From the NCBI RefSeq assembly GCF_026627255.1, contig NZ_JAPNLM010000006.1, positions 62,001 to 126,000 of the forward strand: DNA of 64,000 nucleotides, read 5' to 3'. The position numbers were made by a program, and so were the translations under genes. Below are positions 54,912 to 63,168 of the stretch, one piece after another. Source of the DNA: Streptomyces antarcticus. GTDB lineage: Bacteria; Actinomycetota; Actinomycetes; Streptomycetales; Streptomycetaceae. Numbering within the stretch: the stretch's first letter is position 1; the number at the start of each line of letters is the position of its first letter. The notes beneath the pieces are model-generated. The model saw nothing but the letters and a program-made list of their open reading frames with translations, was not told the origin of the DNA and made no database searches.

Positions 54912-56555
54912 CTAGTGCGCGATCCGCGCCCGTTCCACGACGGCGCCGAGGTCCAGGCTGTGCGGCAGCGTGCCGAACGCCGCGCCCCAGTCGCCGCCGA
55001 GCCGCGAGGCGCAGAACGCGTCCGCCACCGCCGGCGGGGCCCACCGCACCAGCAGCGAACCCTGGAGCACCAGCGCCATGCGCTCCACCACGCGGCGGGC
55101 CCGCGCCTCGATGCCGTCCAGGTCGGCCAGCTCCGTCAGCAGCCCCTTGATGGCCGAATCGAGCCGGTGGTCGGCGCCCCGGGCCAGGCCGACCTCGGTG
55201 AGGAACGCGTTGAGCGCGTGCGGCTCCCGCTGGAGGGCGCGCAGTACGTCCAGCGCCTGCACGTTGCCCGAGCCCTCCCAGATGGAGTTCAGCGGGGACT
55301 CGCGCAGCAGTCTCGGCATGCCGGACTCCTCGACGTAGCCGTTGCCGCCCAGACACTCCAGGGCCTCCGCCACCATCGGCGTACAGCGCTTGGTCACCCA
55401 GTACTTGGCCGCGGGCACGGCGAGGCGCAGGAACGCCTTCTCCTGGTCCGTGCCGGCGTCATAGGCCGCCGCGAGGCGCAGCGTGAGGGTGGTGGCCGCC
55501 TCCGACTCCAGGGCGAGGTCCGCGAGCACGTTGCGCATCAGCGGCTGGTCGATGAGCGGTGCTCCGAAAGCAGAGCGGTGCTCCGTGTGGTGCACGGCCT
55601 GCGTGAGCGCCTGCCGCATCAGCGAGGCCGAGCCGATGACGCAGTCCAGCCGGGTCGCCGCGACCATCTCGATGATGGTCCGCACCCCCCGGCCCTCCTC
55701 TCCCACCCGCCGCGCCCAGGTCCCGTCGAACTCGACCTCGCTCGACGCGTTCGACCGGTTCCCCAGCTTCTCCTTCAGCCGCTGGATCGCGAACACGTTG
55801 CGCGTGCCGTCCGGCAGCACCCGCGGCACCAGGAAACAGGTCAGCCCTCCCGGTGCCTGCGCCAGCACCAGGAACCCGTCGCACATGGGCGCCGAACAGA
55901 ACCACTTGTGCCCGGTGAGGAGGTACTCCCCGGACGCGTCCAGCGCCGCCGCCGACGTCGTGTTCGCCCGTACGTCGCTGCCCCCCTGCTTCTCCGTCAT
56001 CCCCATGCCGAACAGCACGCCGGCCTTCTCCCCGGCCGGCCGCAGGCCCCGCTCGTACACGTGCGAGGTCAGCCGCGGCTCCCATTCGGCCGCCAGCTCC
56101 GGATCGGCCCGCAGCGCCGGCACGGCGGCGTGCGTCATCGACACCGGGCAGCCGTGCCCGGCCTCAGCCTGGGACCACACGAAGAATCCGGCCGCGCGGC
56201 GCAGGTGCCCCGCGGGACGCCCCCAGGCGTCGGTGAGCCCGGAGGTCACGGCGTGCCCGAGCAGCCGGTGCCAGGCCGGGTGGAAGTCCACCTCGTCGAT
56301 CCGGTTCCCGTACCGGTCGTGCGTGCGCAGTTCCGGCGGATGCGCGTTCGCCTGTTCACCCCATTCCTGGGCCTGCGCGGAGCCCGCTGCGCGCCCGAGC
56401 GTCGTGAGCTCCTCCCGTACGTCCCCCAGGAGTTCGGGGTCCGCGGAGGCGAGGTGCCGTTCCACGCCCTCCGTGAGGGCGTGATCGCCCCCGTAGACGT
56501 CGTGGCCCACCAGGGGCGGGGCCTGGTTGCTGACTGTGTGGGTGGTGGCTGCCAT
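54912..56555 (-). CDS. AidB-like acyl-CoA dehydrogenase
   Basis: This 547-residue flavoprotein is nearer to AidB than to short-chain dehydrogenases: it has the N-terminal extension (VSNQAPPLVGHDVYGGDHAL), MGMTEKQGGSDVRANTT (FAD region), LTGHKWFCSAPMCDGFLVLAQ and EALECLGGNGYVEESGMPRLLRESPLNSIWEGSGNVQALDVLRA. AidB proteins are induced by alkylating stress in E. coli; the Streptomyces substrate is unknown. ATG 56555 starts the conserved region; a longer frame from 56594 would overlap the promoter of the divergent YihY gene, only 17 bases away. Confidence 0.9.
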   Translation of the reverse strand: MAATTHTVSNQAPPLVGHDVYGGDHALTEGVERHLASADPELLGDVREELTTLGRAAGSAQAQEWGEQANAHPPELRTHDRYGNRIDEVDFHPAWHRLLGHAVTSGLTDAWGRPAGHLRRAAGFFVWSQAEAGHGCPVSMTHAAVPALRADPELAAEWEPRLTSHVYERGLRPAGEKAGVLFGMGMTEKQGGSDVRANTTSAAALDASGEYLLTGHKWFCSAPMCDGFLVLAQAPGGLTCFLVPRVLPDGTRNVFAIQRLKEKLGNRSNASSEVEFDGTWARRVGEEGRGVRTIIEMVAATRLDCVIGSASLMRQALTQAVHHTEHRSAFGAPLIDQPLMRNVLADLALESEAATTLTLRLAAAYDAGTDQEKAFLRLAVPAAKYWVTKRCTPMVAEALECLGGNGYVEESGMPRLLRESPLNSIWEGSGNVQALDVLRALQREPHALNAFLTEVGLARGADHRLDSAIKGLLTELADLDGIEARARRVVERMALVLQGSLLVRWAPPAVADAFCASRLGGDWGAAFGTLPHSLDLGAVVERARIAH

Positions 56556-56572
56556 GCGGATACCGTAAGGAC

Positions 56573-57688
56573 GTGCAGCCAGCAAAAGAAACACCCGAGC
56601 GGATCCCAGGACGGCTCCACCGGGCCCGCGCCCTCTACCGCAACGTCTCCAAGCGGAAGATGGCCTGGCTGCTGCTGAAGGACACCGTCAACTCGTGCAT
56701 CGAGTACCGCATCCTCGGACTCGCGGCCGAGGCGGCCTTCTTCACCCTGCTCTCGCTGCCCCCGCTGTTCCTCGGCCTGCTCGGCCTCCTCGGCTACGTG
56801 GACGGCTGGACGGACACCGAGTCCGTCCAGAGCATCGAGGAGAACATCCTGCGGGCCGTCGGCACGGTGCTCTCCGACCGGGGCGTCAACGACATCGCCA
56901 GGCCCATGCTGGACGACGTCACCAGCCGGGGCCGGCCCGACCTGATCTCGCTCGGCTTCGCCTTCGCGCTGTGGTCGGGCTCCCGCGCCGTCAACGTCTT
57001 CATCGACACCATCACCGTCATGTACGGACTCGACGGCCATCGCGGGATCGTCAAGACCCGGCTCCTGGCCTTCCTGCTGTACATCATCGCCCTGCTGATC
57101 GGCGCGATCGTGCTGCCGCTGATGGCCGTCGGCCCCGACGCGGTGGTCCGGCTGCTGCCCTGGAGCACCGAGGTGATCGCGGTGCTCTACTGGCCGACGG
57201 TCACCGTGCTGTCCATCGCCTTCCTGACCACGCTCTACCACGTGTCCGTCCCGGTGCGCTCTCCGTGGATCGAGGACGTGCCGGGCGCGCTGGTCGCCCT
57301 CGCGATGTGGGTGCTGGGCTCGTTCCTGCTGCGGATCTACCTCACCAACACCGTGGAGGGCCCGACGATCTACGGATCGCTGGCCGCGCCGGTCGCCATC
57401 CTGCTGTGGATCGGCATCTCGGCCTTCGCGGTGCTCGTCGGCGCCGCCGTCAACGCCGCCATCGACCGCGTCTGGCCGTCCGTGGCCACGGCGGCGGCCC
57501 GCGAGGCGAACGAGCGGGTCCGCGAGGCGGAGGCGGCCCAGCTGATCGCGCGGGCCGCCGCCTGGCGGGCGATGGCGGAGGGCGAGTCGGAGGACGACGA
57601 GGACGACGGGATGCCGTCGGAGTTCCCGGAACGCTGGTCGAAGTTCCTCCCGCCCGAGGACTACACCTCCAGGATCCGCAAGCACTGA
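56573..57688 (+). CDS. YihY/BrkB-family membrane protein
   Basis: The 371-residue protein has six hydrophobic segments and the family signatures LAAEAAFFTLLSLPPLFLGLLG, ALWSGSRAVNVFIDTITVMYG and WIEDVPGALVALAMWVLGSFLLRIYL. Despite the historical BrkB/RNase BN name it is a membrane protein of unknown transport role. A charged C-terminal tail with a run of Asp and Glu (GESEDDEDDG) faces the cytoplasm. It starts at GTG 56573, divergent from the acyl-CoA dehydrogenase gene. Confidence 0.92.
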   Translation: MQPAKETPERIPGRLHRARALYRNVSKRKMAWLLLKDTVNSCIEYRILGLAAEAAFFTLLSLPPLFLGLLGLLGYVDGWTDTESVQSIEENILRAVGTVLSDRGVNDIARPMLDDVTSRGRPDLISLGFAFALWSGSRAVNVFIDTITVMYGLDGHRGIVKTRLLAFLLYIIALLIGAIVLPLMAVGPDAVVRLLPWSTEVIAVLYWPTVTVLSIAFLTTLYHVSVPVRSPWIEDVPGALVALAMWVLGSFLLRIYLTNTVEGPTIYGSLAAPVAILLWIGISAFAVLVGAAVNAAIDRVWPSVATAAAREANERVREAEAAQLIARAAAWRAMAEGESEDDEDDGMPSEFPERWSKFLPPEDYTSRIRKH

Positions 57689-57726
57689 CCGGCGGACCCC
57701 GCCGGGCGCAGCACTAGCCTGGTCCC

Positions 57727-58536
57727 ATGTACGAGGAAGCACGCTCGGCGGCCGTGCCCGGCGCCGTGCTGTGGCGGGCCGGGGGCCCCGGCGGCGGCTC
57801 GGGCGGCATGGTGCTGCCCGACGGGTGCATGGACCTGCTGTGGGTGGACGGGCGGCTGCTGGTCGCCGGCACCGACACCCGGCCGCACCCGGCCGGGGAG
57901 GTCCCCGGCGGTGTCTTCGCCGGGATCCGGCTCGCACCCGGCACCGCCCCCGCCCTGCTCGGCGTACCCGCGCACGTCCTGCGGGACCGGCGCGTGGAGC
58001 TCGCCGAACTGTGGCCGGCCCGCGAGGCGCGCCGCCTCGCCGGGCTCGTCGGGTCGTACGGGGACCCGCGCGCCGGGCTGGAGGAGCTGGCCGCCCGGCG
58101 CGCCGCCGGGGCCGGGCCGCCCGACCCGGTCACCGCCGAGGTCGCCGCCCGGCTCCGCGCGGGGGAGGCGGTGGCCGCGGTCGCCGCGGCGGTCGGGCTC
58201 GGCGAGCGCCAGCTGCACCGGCGCTCGCTCGACGCGTTCGGGTACGGCCCCCGCACCCTCGGCCGGGTGCTGCGGATGCGGCGGGCCCTCGCGCTCGCCC
58301 GGTCCGGGATGCGCTATGCCGAGGTCGCGCACGCCGCCGGGTACGCCGACCAGGCCCACCTGGCCCGCGAGGTCCGCGCGCTGGCGGGGACCACGCTGAC
58401 CGCCTACACCACGGGCTCCGGCTCCGCCGGGGCCCGCCGGGGCACCTACGAGGGCTCGGCCGGGGCTCCCGGGGCCGACTCCGAAGGGGCGAACAGCGAG
58501 ACCCCGCAGCCGTCCGGGTCGAGGACCACGGCGTAG
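57727..58536 (+). CDS. AraC-family transcriptional regulator
   Basis: This 269-residue regulator has an N-terminal DUF6597-like sensor (VLPDGCMDLLWVDGRLLVAGTDT) and two C-terminal helix-turn-helix motifs: VAAAVGLGERQLHRRSLDAFGYGPRTLGRVLRM and EVAHAAGYADQAHLAREVRALAG. The last 30 codons (Gly/Ser/Ala-rich) overlap the end of the convergent VOC gene by 91 bases, so the true functional end may be near TTLTAYT. ATG 57727 is 38 bases after the YihY stop. Confidence 0.87.
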   Translation: MYEEARSAAVPGAVLWRAGGPGGGSGGMVLPDGCMDLLWVDGRLLVAGTDTRPHPAGEVPGGVFAGIRLAPGTAPALLGVPAHVLRDRRVELAELWPAREARRLAGLVGSYGDPRAGLEELAARRAAGAGPPDPVTAEVAARLRAGEAVAAVAAAVGLGERQLHRRSLDAFGYGPRTLGRVLRMRRALALARSGMRYAEVAHAAGYADQAHLAREVRALAGTTLTAYTTGSGSAGARRGTYEGSAGAPGADSEGANSETPQPSGSRTTA

Positions 58537-58868
58537 CGCTGGCCCCAGAAGGCGTCCCACGGCTTCAGGTGGCCGGGGTGCCCCGCGGCGGTCAGCTCGG
58601 CGTACAGCGCGTCCACCTCGGCGGGGGAGTCGCACAGGAAGGCCAGGTCGCGGCGGCCGTCGCCGGTGGGCCGGACCCAGGACGGGTCGAAGGAGCGCAC
58701 GGTGTCCTCCGTGTCCCATCCGATCCGCAGCCCGCCGGGGAGCACGGCCTCCACGTGCGGCTGCTCCTCGGCGCCGGGCGGAACGTCCAGGCCGAGGCGG
58801 CGGTAGAAGGCGAGCGAGGCGGCCATGTCGGAGACGACCATGCCGATCATGTCGAGTCGAGGAGTCAT
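58446..58868 (-). CDS. VOC/glyoxalase-family protein
   Basis: The 140-residue protein is a single vicinal-oxygen-chelate fold: MIGMVVSDMAASLAFYRRLGLDVP at the start and YAVVLDPDGCGVSLFAPSE at the end. Members include glyoxalases, dioxygenases and antibiotic-binding proteins; metal ligands cannot be assigned with certainty. It converges with the AraC gene, overlapping it by 91 bases, and may be its target. Confidence 0.87.
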   Translation of the reverse strand: MTPRLDMIGMVVSDMAASLAFYRRLGLDVPPGAEEQPHVEAVLPGGLRIGWDTEDTVRSFDPSWVRPTGDGRRDLAFLCDSPAEVDALYAELTAAGHPGHLKPWDAFWGQRYAVVLDPDGCGVSLFAPSESAPGAPAEPS

Positions 58869-59659
58869 GCCGCCAGCCTAGGTACGGCCCGCGGCCCGCG
58901 TCTTGAAGGAAACGGACATCCGGGCGTGCCGCGGACCCCGTTGCCCCGGTGGGGTGGAGCGGGCGGGGAGGCACCGGGAGGGCGGGGCCCTGCGATCGGC
59001 TGGAGGGCGTCCGGGTGTCCTGGTCCTCGCCGCCCTCGCCGCCCTCGCGGCCCGCACCGCCACCACGGTCCTCGTACGGCCGCCGCGCGGGACCGCCGGG
59101 ACCTCTACACCGAGGGCGGCGCCGCCCTCCGGCTCGGCCGGCACGCCTTCGCCGGCGCCGGCCGGCCGCCCGAACCTGCTCAAACTGGCCGAACCGCGCA
59201 ACCTTCTGACGGATGTTCAGGTGGTGCGGTGGGCCCCGCTCAAGGCGGCGTACGTACGCTCCCAGCCCCTCGGCGGCCCGGACGGCGACCTGGCCACCCG
59301 TGCGGTGGCGGCCCCGGCCCTCCTCGCGAATCTCCTCGCGGACCGCCTGGCGGCGGGCGAGTTGGCGATCCGTGCGTACGGACCTTGACGAGTCGTCAGG
59401 TGGGGGAGTCGGCGGACCGTGCTCCTCATGCGGCAGGCCGGCTCCGGACTCACCGGAGCGGTCCGCCGGCTGCGGTCGGACTTCACCAACGGCATCGAGA
59501 ACCTCCCCGTGCGGTTCGGCTGACGCGGGGCGCCGGACCCGGCCGCGGGCGGTGGAAAAAGAAGTGGCCTCCGCCCACGGGACCTTGTTACGGTGGATCC
59601 GTTCCCGCCGACCGGTGCGGAACAGCCAGCACGTGCATGACCCGGAGGTGAGTTCGTTG
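58869..59659. other. Degenerate region with scattered coding-like fragments
   Basis: No intact gene. Three plus-strand pieces look protein-like but sit in different frames: DLYTEGGAALRLGRHAFAG near 59100; LLTDVQVVRWAPLKAAYVRSQ and then ATRAVAAPALLANLLADRLAAGELAIRAYG at about 59205-59385; and RRLRSDFTNGIENLPVRFG at about 59465-59522. They could be the remains of one or more decayed genes. The first piece reminds me of a segment of large actinobacterial DNA-repair ATPases, with low certainty. Confidence 0.4.
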
Positions 59660-59731
59660 ATGACTGTCGTCGCGCAGGGCGCTGCCCGCACTCAGAAGAC
59701 CATCAATGTCACTTCTGTGGTCTCCGGCTGA
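59660..59731 (+). CDS. Possible 23-residue peptide upstream of rsgA
   Basis: A frame starting MTVVAQGAARTQKTINVTSV and ending VSG is preceded by GGAGGTGAG, one of the best ribosome-binding sites in the window, 7 bases before its ATG. Its codons are less GC-rich at the third position (ACT three times, GCT, AAT, TCT) than typical genes here, which speaks for a special or regulatory role rather than an ordinary protein. It ends 60 bases before rsgA. Confidence 0.4.
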   Translation: MTVVAQGAARTQKTINVTSVVSG

Positions 59732-59791
59732 CCTCACACACCTCCACGCGCCGGGCGCGTGCCGCCGGGGCCACCCTGTGAAGGGTTTCCC

Positions 59792-60916
59792 TTGTCTTTC
59801 TCTTCCTTCTCCTCGCTCTCCTCCTTCCCGCAGGCTCCGCTCCCGCACGCCCTCGCCGCCTTCGGCTGGGACACCGCGTGGGAGGCCGAGTTCACCCCGT
59901 ACGTCGAACAGGGCCTCGTCCCCGGCCGCGTCGTACGGGTCGACCGGGGCCAGTGCGACGTCATGACCCCCGACGGCGCGGTCCGCGCCGACACCGCCTT
60001 CGTCACCCCGCACGACCCGCTCCGGGTCATCTGCACCGGTGACTGGGCCGCCGTCGAGCCGGCCGGAAACCCGCGGTACGTGAAGGCGTACCTGCCGCGC
60101 CGGACCGCCTTCGTACGGTCCACCTCCTCGCAGCGGTCCGAGGGGCAGATCCTCGCCGCGAACGTCGACCACGCGATCATCGCCGTCTCCCTCGCCGTCG
60201 AGCTGGACCTGGGGCGCATCGAGCGCTTCCTGGCGCTGGCGTGGGAGTCGGGCGCGCAGCCGCTGGTCGTCCTCACCAAAGCGGACCTGGTCCCCGACCC
60301 GGCGACGCTCGCCCACCTGGTCCAGGACGTGGAGAACACCGCGCCCGGGGTGCCGGTGCTCGCCGTCTCCTCCCGCACGGGGGACGGCACGGACGTCCTG
60401 GCCGCCGTCGTCGCGGGCGGTACCAGCGTGCTGCTCGGCATCTCGGGCGCCGGCAAGTCCACCCTGGCCAACACCCTCCTCGGCACCGACGCGATGGAGG
60501 TCCAGGAGGCGCGCGAGGTCGACGGCAAGGGCCGCCACACGACGACGACGCGCAACCTGCTCGCCCTCCCCGGCGGCGGCGTCCTCATCGACACCCCCGG
60601 ACTGCGGGGCGTGGGGCTCTGGGACGCCGAGGTCGGAGTCGGCCAGGTCTTCGCGGAGATCGAGGAGTACGCGGCACAGTGCCGCTTCCACGACTGCGCG
60701 CACGCGGCGGAACCGGGGTGCGCGGTGCTGGCCGCCCTGGCCTCGGGGGAACTGGCGGAACGCCGCCTGGAGAGCTACCGCAAACTGCTGCGGGAGAACC
60801 AGCGGATCGTCGCGAAGACGGACGCCCGCCTGCGGTCGGAGATCCGCCGGGACTGGCGCCTGAAGTCGGCGGAGGGCCGCGCCAATTACGCGGCGAAGCG
60901 CACCGGCCGCGCCTAG
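59792..60916 (+). CDS. rsgA: Ribosome small-subunit-dependent GTPase RsgA
   Basis: RsgA helps mature the 30S ribosomal subunit. The 374-residue protein is a circularly permuted GTPase: an OB-like N-terminal domain (VRVDRGQCDVMTPDGAV), then G4 VVLTKADLV, G1 LLGISGAGKSTLANTLLG, G3 IDTPGLRGVG, and a C-terminal zinc-knuckle CRFHDCAHAAEPGCAV. I take the TTG at 59792, with GAAGGG 7 bases upstream, so the protein starts MSFSSFSSLSSF; the open frame reaches 59759 without a better site. Confidence 0.92.
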   Translation: MSFSSFSSLSSFPQAPLPHALAAFGWDTAWEAEFTPYVEQGLVPGRVVRVDRGQCDVMTPDGAVRADTAFVTPHDPLRVICTGDWAAVEPAGNPRYVKAYLPRRTAFVRSTSSQRSEGQILAANVDHAIIAVSLAVELDLGRIERFLALAWESGAQPLVVLTKADLVPDPATLAHLVQDVENTAPGVPVLAVSSRTGDGTDVLAAVVAGGTSVLLGISGAGKSTLANTLLGTDAMEVQEAREVDGKGRHTTTTRNLLALPGGGVLIDTPGLRGVGLWDAEVGVGQVFAEIEEYAAQCRFHDCAHAAEPGCAVLAALASGELAERRLESYRKLLRENQRIVAKTDARLRSEIRRDWRLKSAEGRANYAAKRTGRA

Positions 60917-60918
60917 GA

Positions 60919-60974
60919 GGTGTCGTCAGAGTCGTTCCGAACGCCCGCACGGCAGGAGCGAGTTCGACGACACC
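60919..60974. repeat. Long-range inverted repeat after rsgA
   Basis: GGTGTCGTC (60919-60927) and GACGACACC (60966-60974) are perfect 9-base complements separated by 38 bases, immediately after the rsgA stop. It may be a terminator or a structured repeat. Confidence 0.4.
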
Positions 60975-61065
60975 CCCCGAGGGGCGGGTGCCGTGCCGCC
61001 GGGCGTCCACCGCGGCCGCCCGGCGCCACCGCCCGCAGCGGTTCCCGGTCCGCGATACTGCGGAC

Positions 61066-61533
61066 ATGCTGCTGACATGGATCGCGGAGGTGGCGGACGA
61101 GCCCCTGGTGCTCGAGCCGGCCGACCGGCGGTCGGAGTCGGACACCGACACCTGGTGGCTGAGCGCGGAGGACGAGGACAGGCGGTCCTTGTCCGTGACC
61201 GAGGTGGTCGCCGCGTTCGAGCGGACCGCCGAGGCGATCCGGTTCCGTATCCGTCCGGCGGGCTTCGCCGGGGTCGCGACGTTCCACGTCTGGCACGACC
61301 GGCGGGCCGGACAGCTCCGCTGCTCGACCGGTTCGGTGGCCGCCGACAAGCTGCCGTTCGGCGGCGCCCACGTGCTGACCGCCGACCTCGGCCCCGTCGT
61401 CGCCGGCTTCCTGAACGGCGTGGAGCCGGGCGCCGTCACCCGGTCGGACCTCGACGACGTGACGGGCCGGCCGGATCGGGCCGCACCCGCGGCGCACGTG
61501 TGGGTCCGCGACGTCGGACCGACCTCCCCCTGA
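61066..61533 (+). CDS. Hypothetical protein, 155 residues
   Basis: I do not recognise this protein. It has no signal peptide or membrane segment, is acidic, and is beta-rich: it starts LLTWIAEVADEPLVLE, contains WWLSAEDEDRRSLSVTEVVAAFERTAEAIRFRI, and ends AHVWVRDVGPTSP. Third positions are strongly G/C, supporting coding. ATG 61066 is the natural start; the frame is open upstream over the rsgA gene but that part is a shadow. It is 149 bases after rsgA. Confidence 0.6.
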   Translation: MLLTWIAEVADEPLVLEPADRRSESDTDTWWLSAEDEDRRSLSVTEVVAAFERTAEAIRFRIRPAGFAGVATFHVWHDRRAGQLRCSTGSVAADKLPFGGAHVLTADLGPVVAGFLNGVEPGAVTRSDLDDVTGRPDRAAPAAHVWVRDVGPTSP

Positions 61534-61689
61534 CGCCGCTCCGGGAGAATGCGTCCCCGTCCTTCGAGGACCCCGGCCCCTACGGCTACCGGGCGGCCGA
61601 GCACCGCGTCGACCGCCGCAGGGGCGGGCCGACGTGCTCATTCCGGGGTTCGCGTGGCCCGGTCCGGGCCCCACCGGTGCGGACGGGGC

Positions 61690-62898
61690 TCAGGTGGACG
61701 CCGGGTGGGCGGTGTGGTGGGCGAGGGGCGTGTGGGGGTCGCCGTCGGGGGTGGGGGCGTGGTCGGTGTGGACCGTCGCCGCGGTCAGCCGGGGGACCGC
61801 GTGGATCAGGGCGTGCTCGGCGGCCACCGCCAGCGCGTGCGCCCGTACCACCGTCAGCCCGGGGTCGACCACGATGTCCGCCTCGGCCCGCAGCGCGTGG
61901 CCGATCCACCGCATCCGGACCCGCCCCACGTCCAGTACCCCGTCCACCGCGCGCAGCGCGGCCTCCGCCGCGTCGACCAGGGCCGGGTCGACCGAGTCCA
62001 TCAGCCGCCGGCAGACCTCGCGGGCGGCGTCCCACAGGACCAGCAGGATCGCCAGGGTGATCAGCAGGCCGACCACCGGGTCGGCGGCCCGCCAGCCCAG
62101 TGCCGCTCCGCCGGCGCCCAGCAGGACGGCCAGCGAGGTGAAGCCGTCCGTACGGGCGTGCAGGCCGTCGGCGACCAGCGCGGCAGAACCGATCCGGCGG
62201 CCCGTACGGATACGGAGCCGGGCGACCCACTCGTTCCCGGCGAAACCGGCGAGCGCCGCGCCCGCGACCGCCCACAGGTGCGTGACGTCCCGGGGGTCGA
62301 GCAGCCGGTCCACGGCCGCCCAGGCGGCGAGGACCGCGGACGCCGCGATGGTCGCCACGATGATGATGCCCGCCAGGTCCTCGGCGCGGCCGTACCCGTA
62401 GGTGTAACGGCGGTTCGCCGCCCGCCGCCCGAGCACGAACGCGATGCCCAGCGGGACGGCGGTCAGCGCGTCGGCGGCGTTGTGGACCGTGTCGCCGAGC
62501 AGCGCCACCGACCCGGACAGCAGGACGACCGCCGCCTGGACGACGGTGGTCAGCGCGAGGACGGCCAGGGAGACCCACAGGGTGCGCATCCCCGCGCGGG
62601 AGGTCTCCATCGCGGCGTCGACCTTGTCGGCGGCCTCATGGCCGTGCGGCCTGAGGAGGTGGGCCAGCCGTTTCCGCGCCCGGGCCGCACCCCCGGGACC
62701 ACCCTGCGGCGCGTGCGCGTGCGCGTGCCCGTGGCGGTGACCGTTGCCGGATCTGTCGTGCCCGGGCCCCGGGTGATCGTCAGGCCCGTCGTGACCGGGC
62801 CCCGCGTGGCCTTCAGGCCCCGCGTGACCGTGACCGTGCCCGTGCCCGTGGCCGTGGCCGTGTGCGTCGTGTCCGTGCGTGTGCCCGTGACCCTCCAT
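61690..62898 (-). CDS. Cation diffusion facilitator (zinc/cobalt efflux)
   Basis: The 402-residue CDF transporter pumps Zn or related ions out of the cytoplasm. It has a very His-rich N-terminus (alternating His and Gly over about 25 residues) made by a short-period DNA repeat, six membrane segments, the paired metal-site motifs HNAADAL (segment 2) and HARTDGF (segment 5), and a C-terminal dimerisation domain (DVGRVRMRWIGHALRAEADIVV). ATG 62898 is chosen. A long His-rich segment is usual for CDF proteins but seldom so early. Confidence 0.9.
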   Translation of the reverse strand: MEGHGHTHGHDAHGHGHGHGHGHGHAGPEGHAGPGHDGPDDHPGPGHDRSGNGHRHGHAHAHAPQGGPGGAARARKRLAHLLRPHGHEAADKVDAAMETSRAGMRTLWVSLAVLALTTVVQAAVVLLSGSVALLGDTVHNAADALTAVPLGIAFVLGRRAANRRYTYGYGRAEDLAGIIIVATIAASAVLAAWAAVDRLLDPRDVTHLWAVAGAALAGFAGNEWVARLRIRTGRRIGSAALVADGLHARTDGFTSLAVLLGAGGAALGWRAADPVVGLLITLAILLVLWDAAREVCRRLMDSVDPALVDAAEAALRAVDGVLDVGRVRMRWIGHALRAEADIVVDPGLTVVRAHALAVAAEHALIHAVPRLTAATVHTDHAPTPDGDPHTPLAHHTAHPAST

Positions 62899-63168
62899 CC
62901 CGCCTACGGTGGCACAACGATCCGATTGCGGCCATCACCGTCCTACCTCCTGTGACCAGCTGCGATGCCTGCGCAGCAGCGCCCGTGGCGCCGTAGCGCC
63001 CGGTGCGCCTCGGCCCGGTTCGGGCACCGGCCGGGCGCCGTGGCCATCGGCCCGCCGCGGCCTTGGCCGTCCTGGCCGGTGGGCTTCACCACCGGCCCGG
63101 GTCGACTGCTCGGCCAACCCCAGGCGGCACGCCGTCCAGGCCCCACGTGCGGACCCGCTCCGGGTGGA

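Noticed and set aside
62943..63146. Short minus-strand frame before the CDF transporter
   Set aside because: It is Arg/Pro/Gly-rich filler with no start signal. The 270-base spacer shows no convincing gene.
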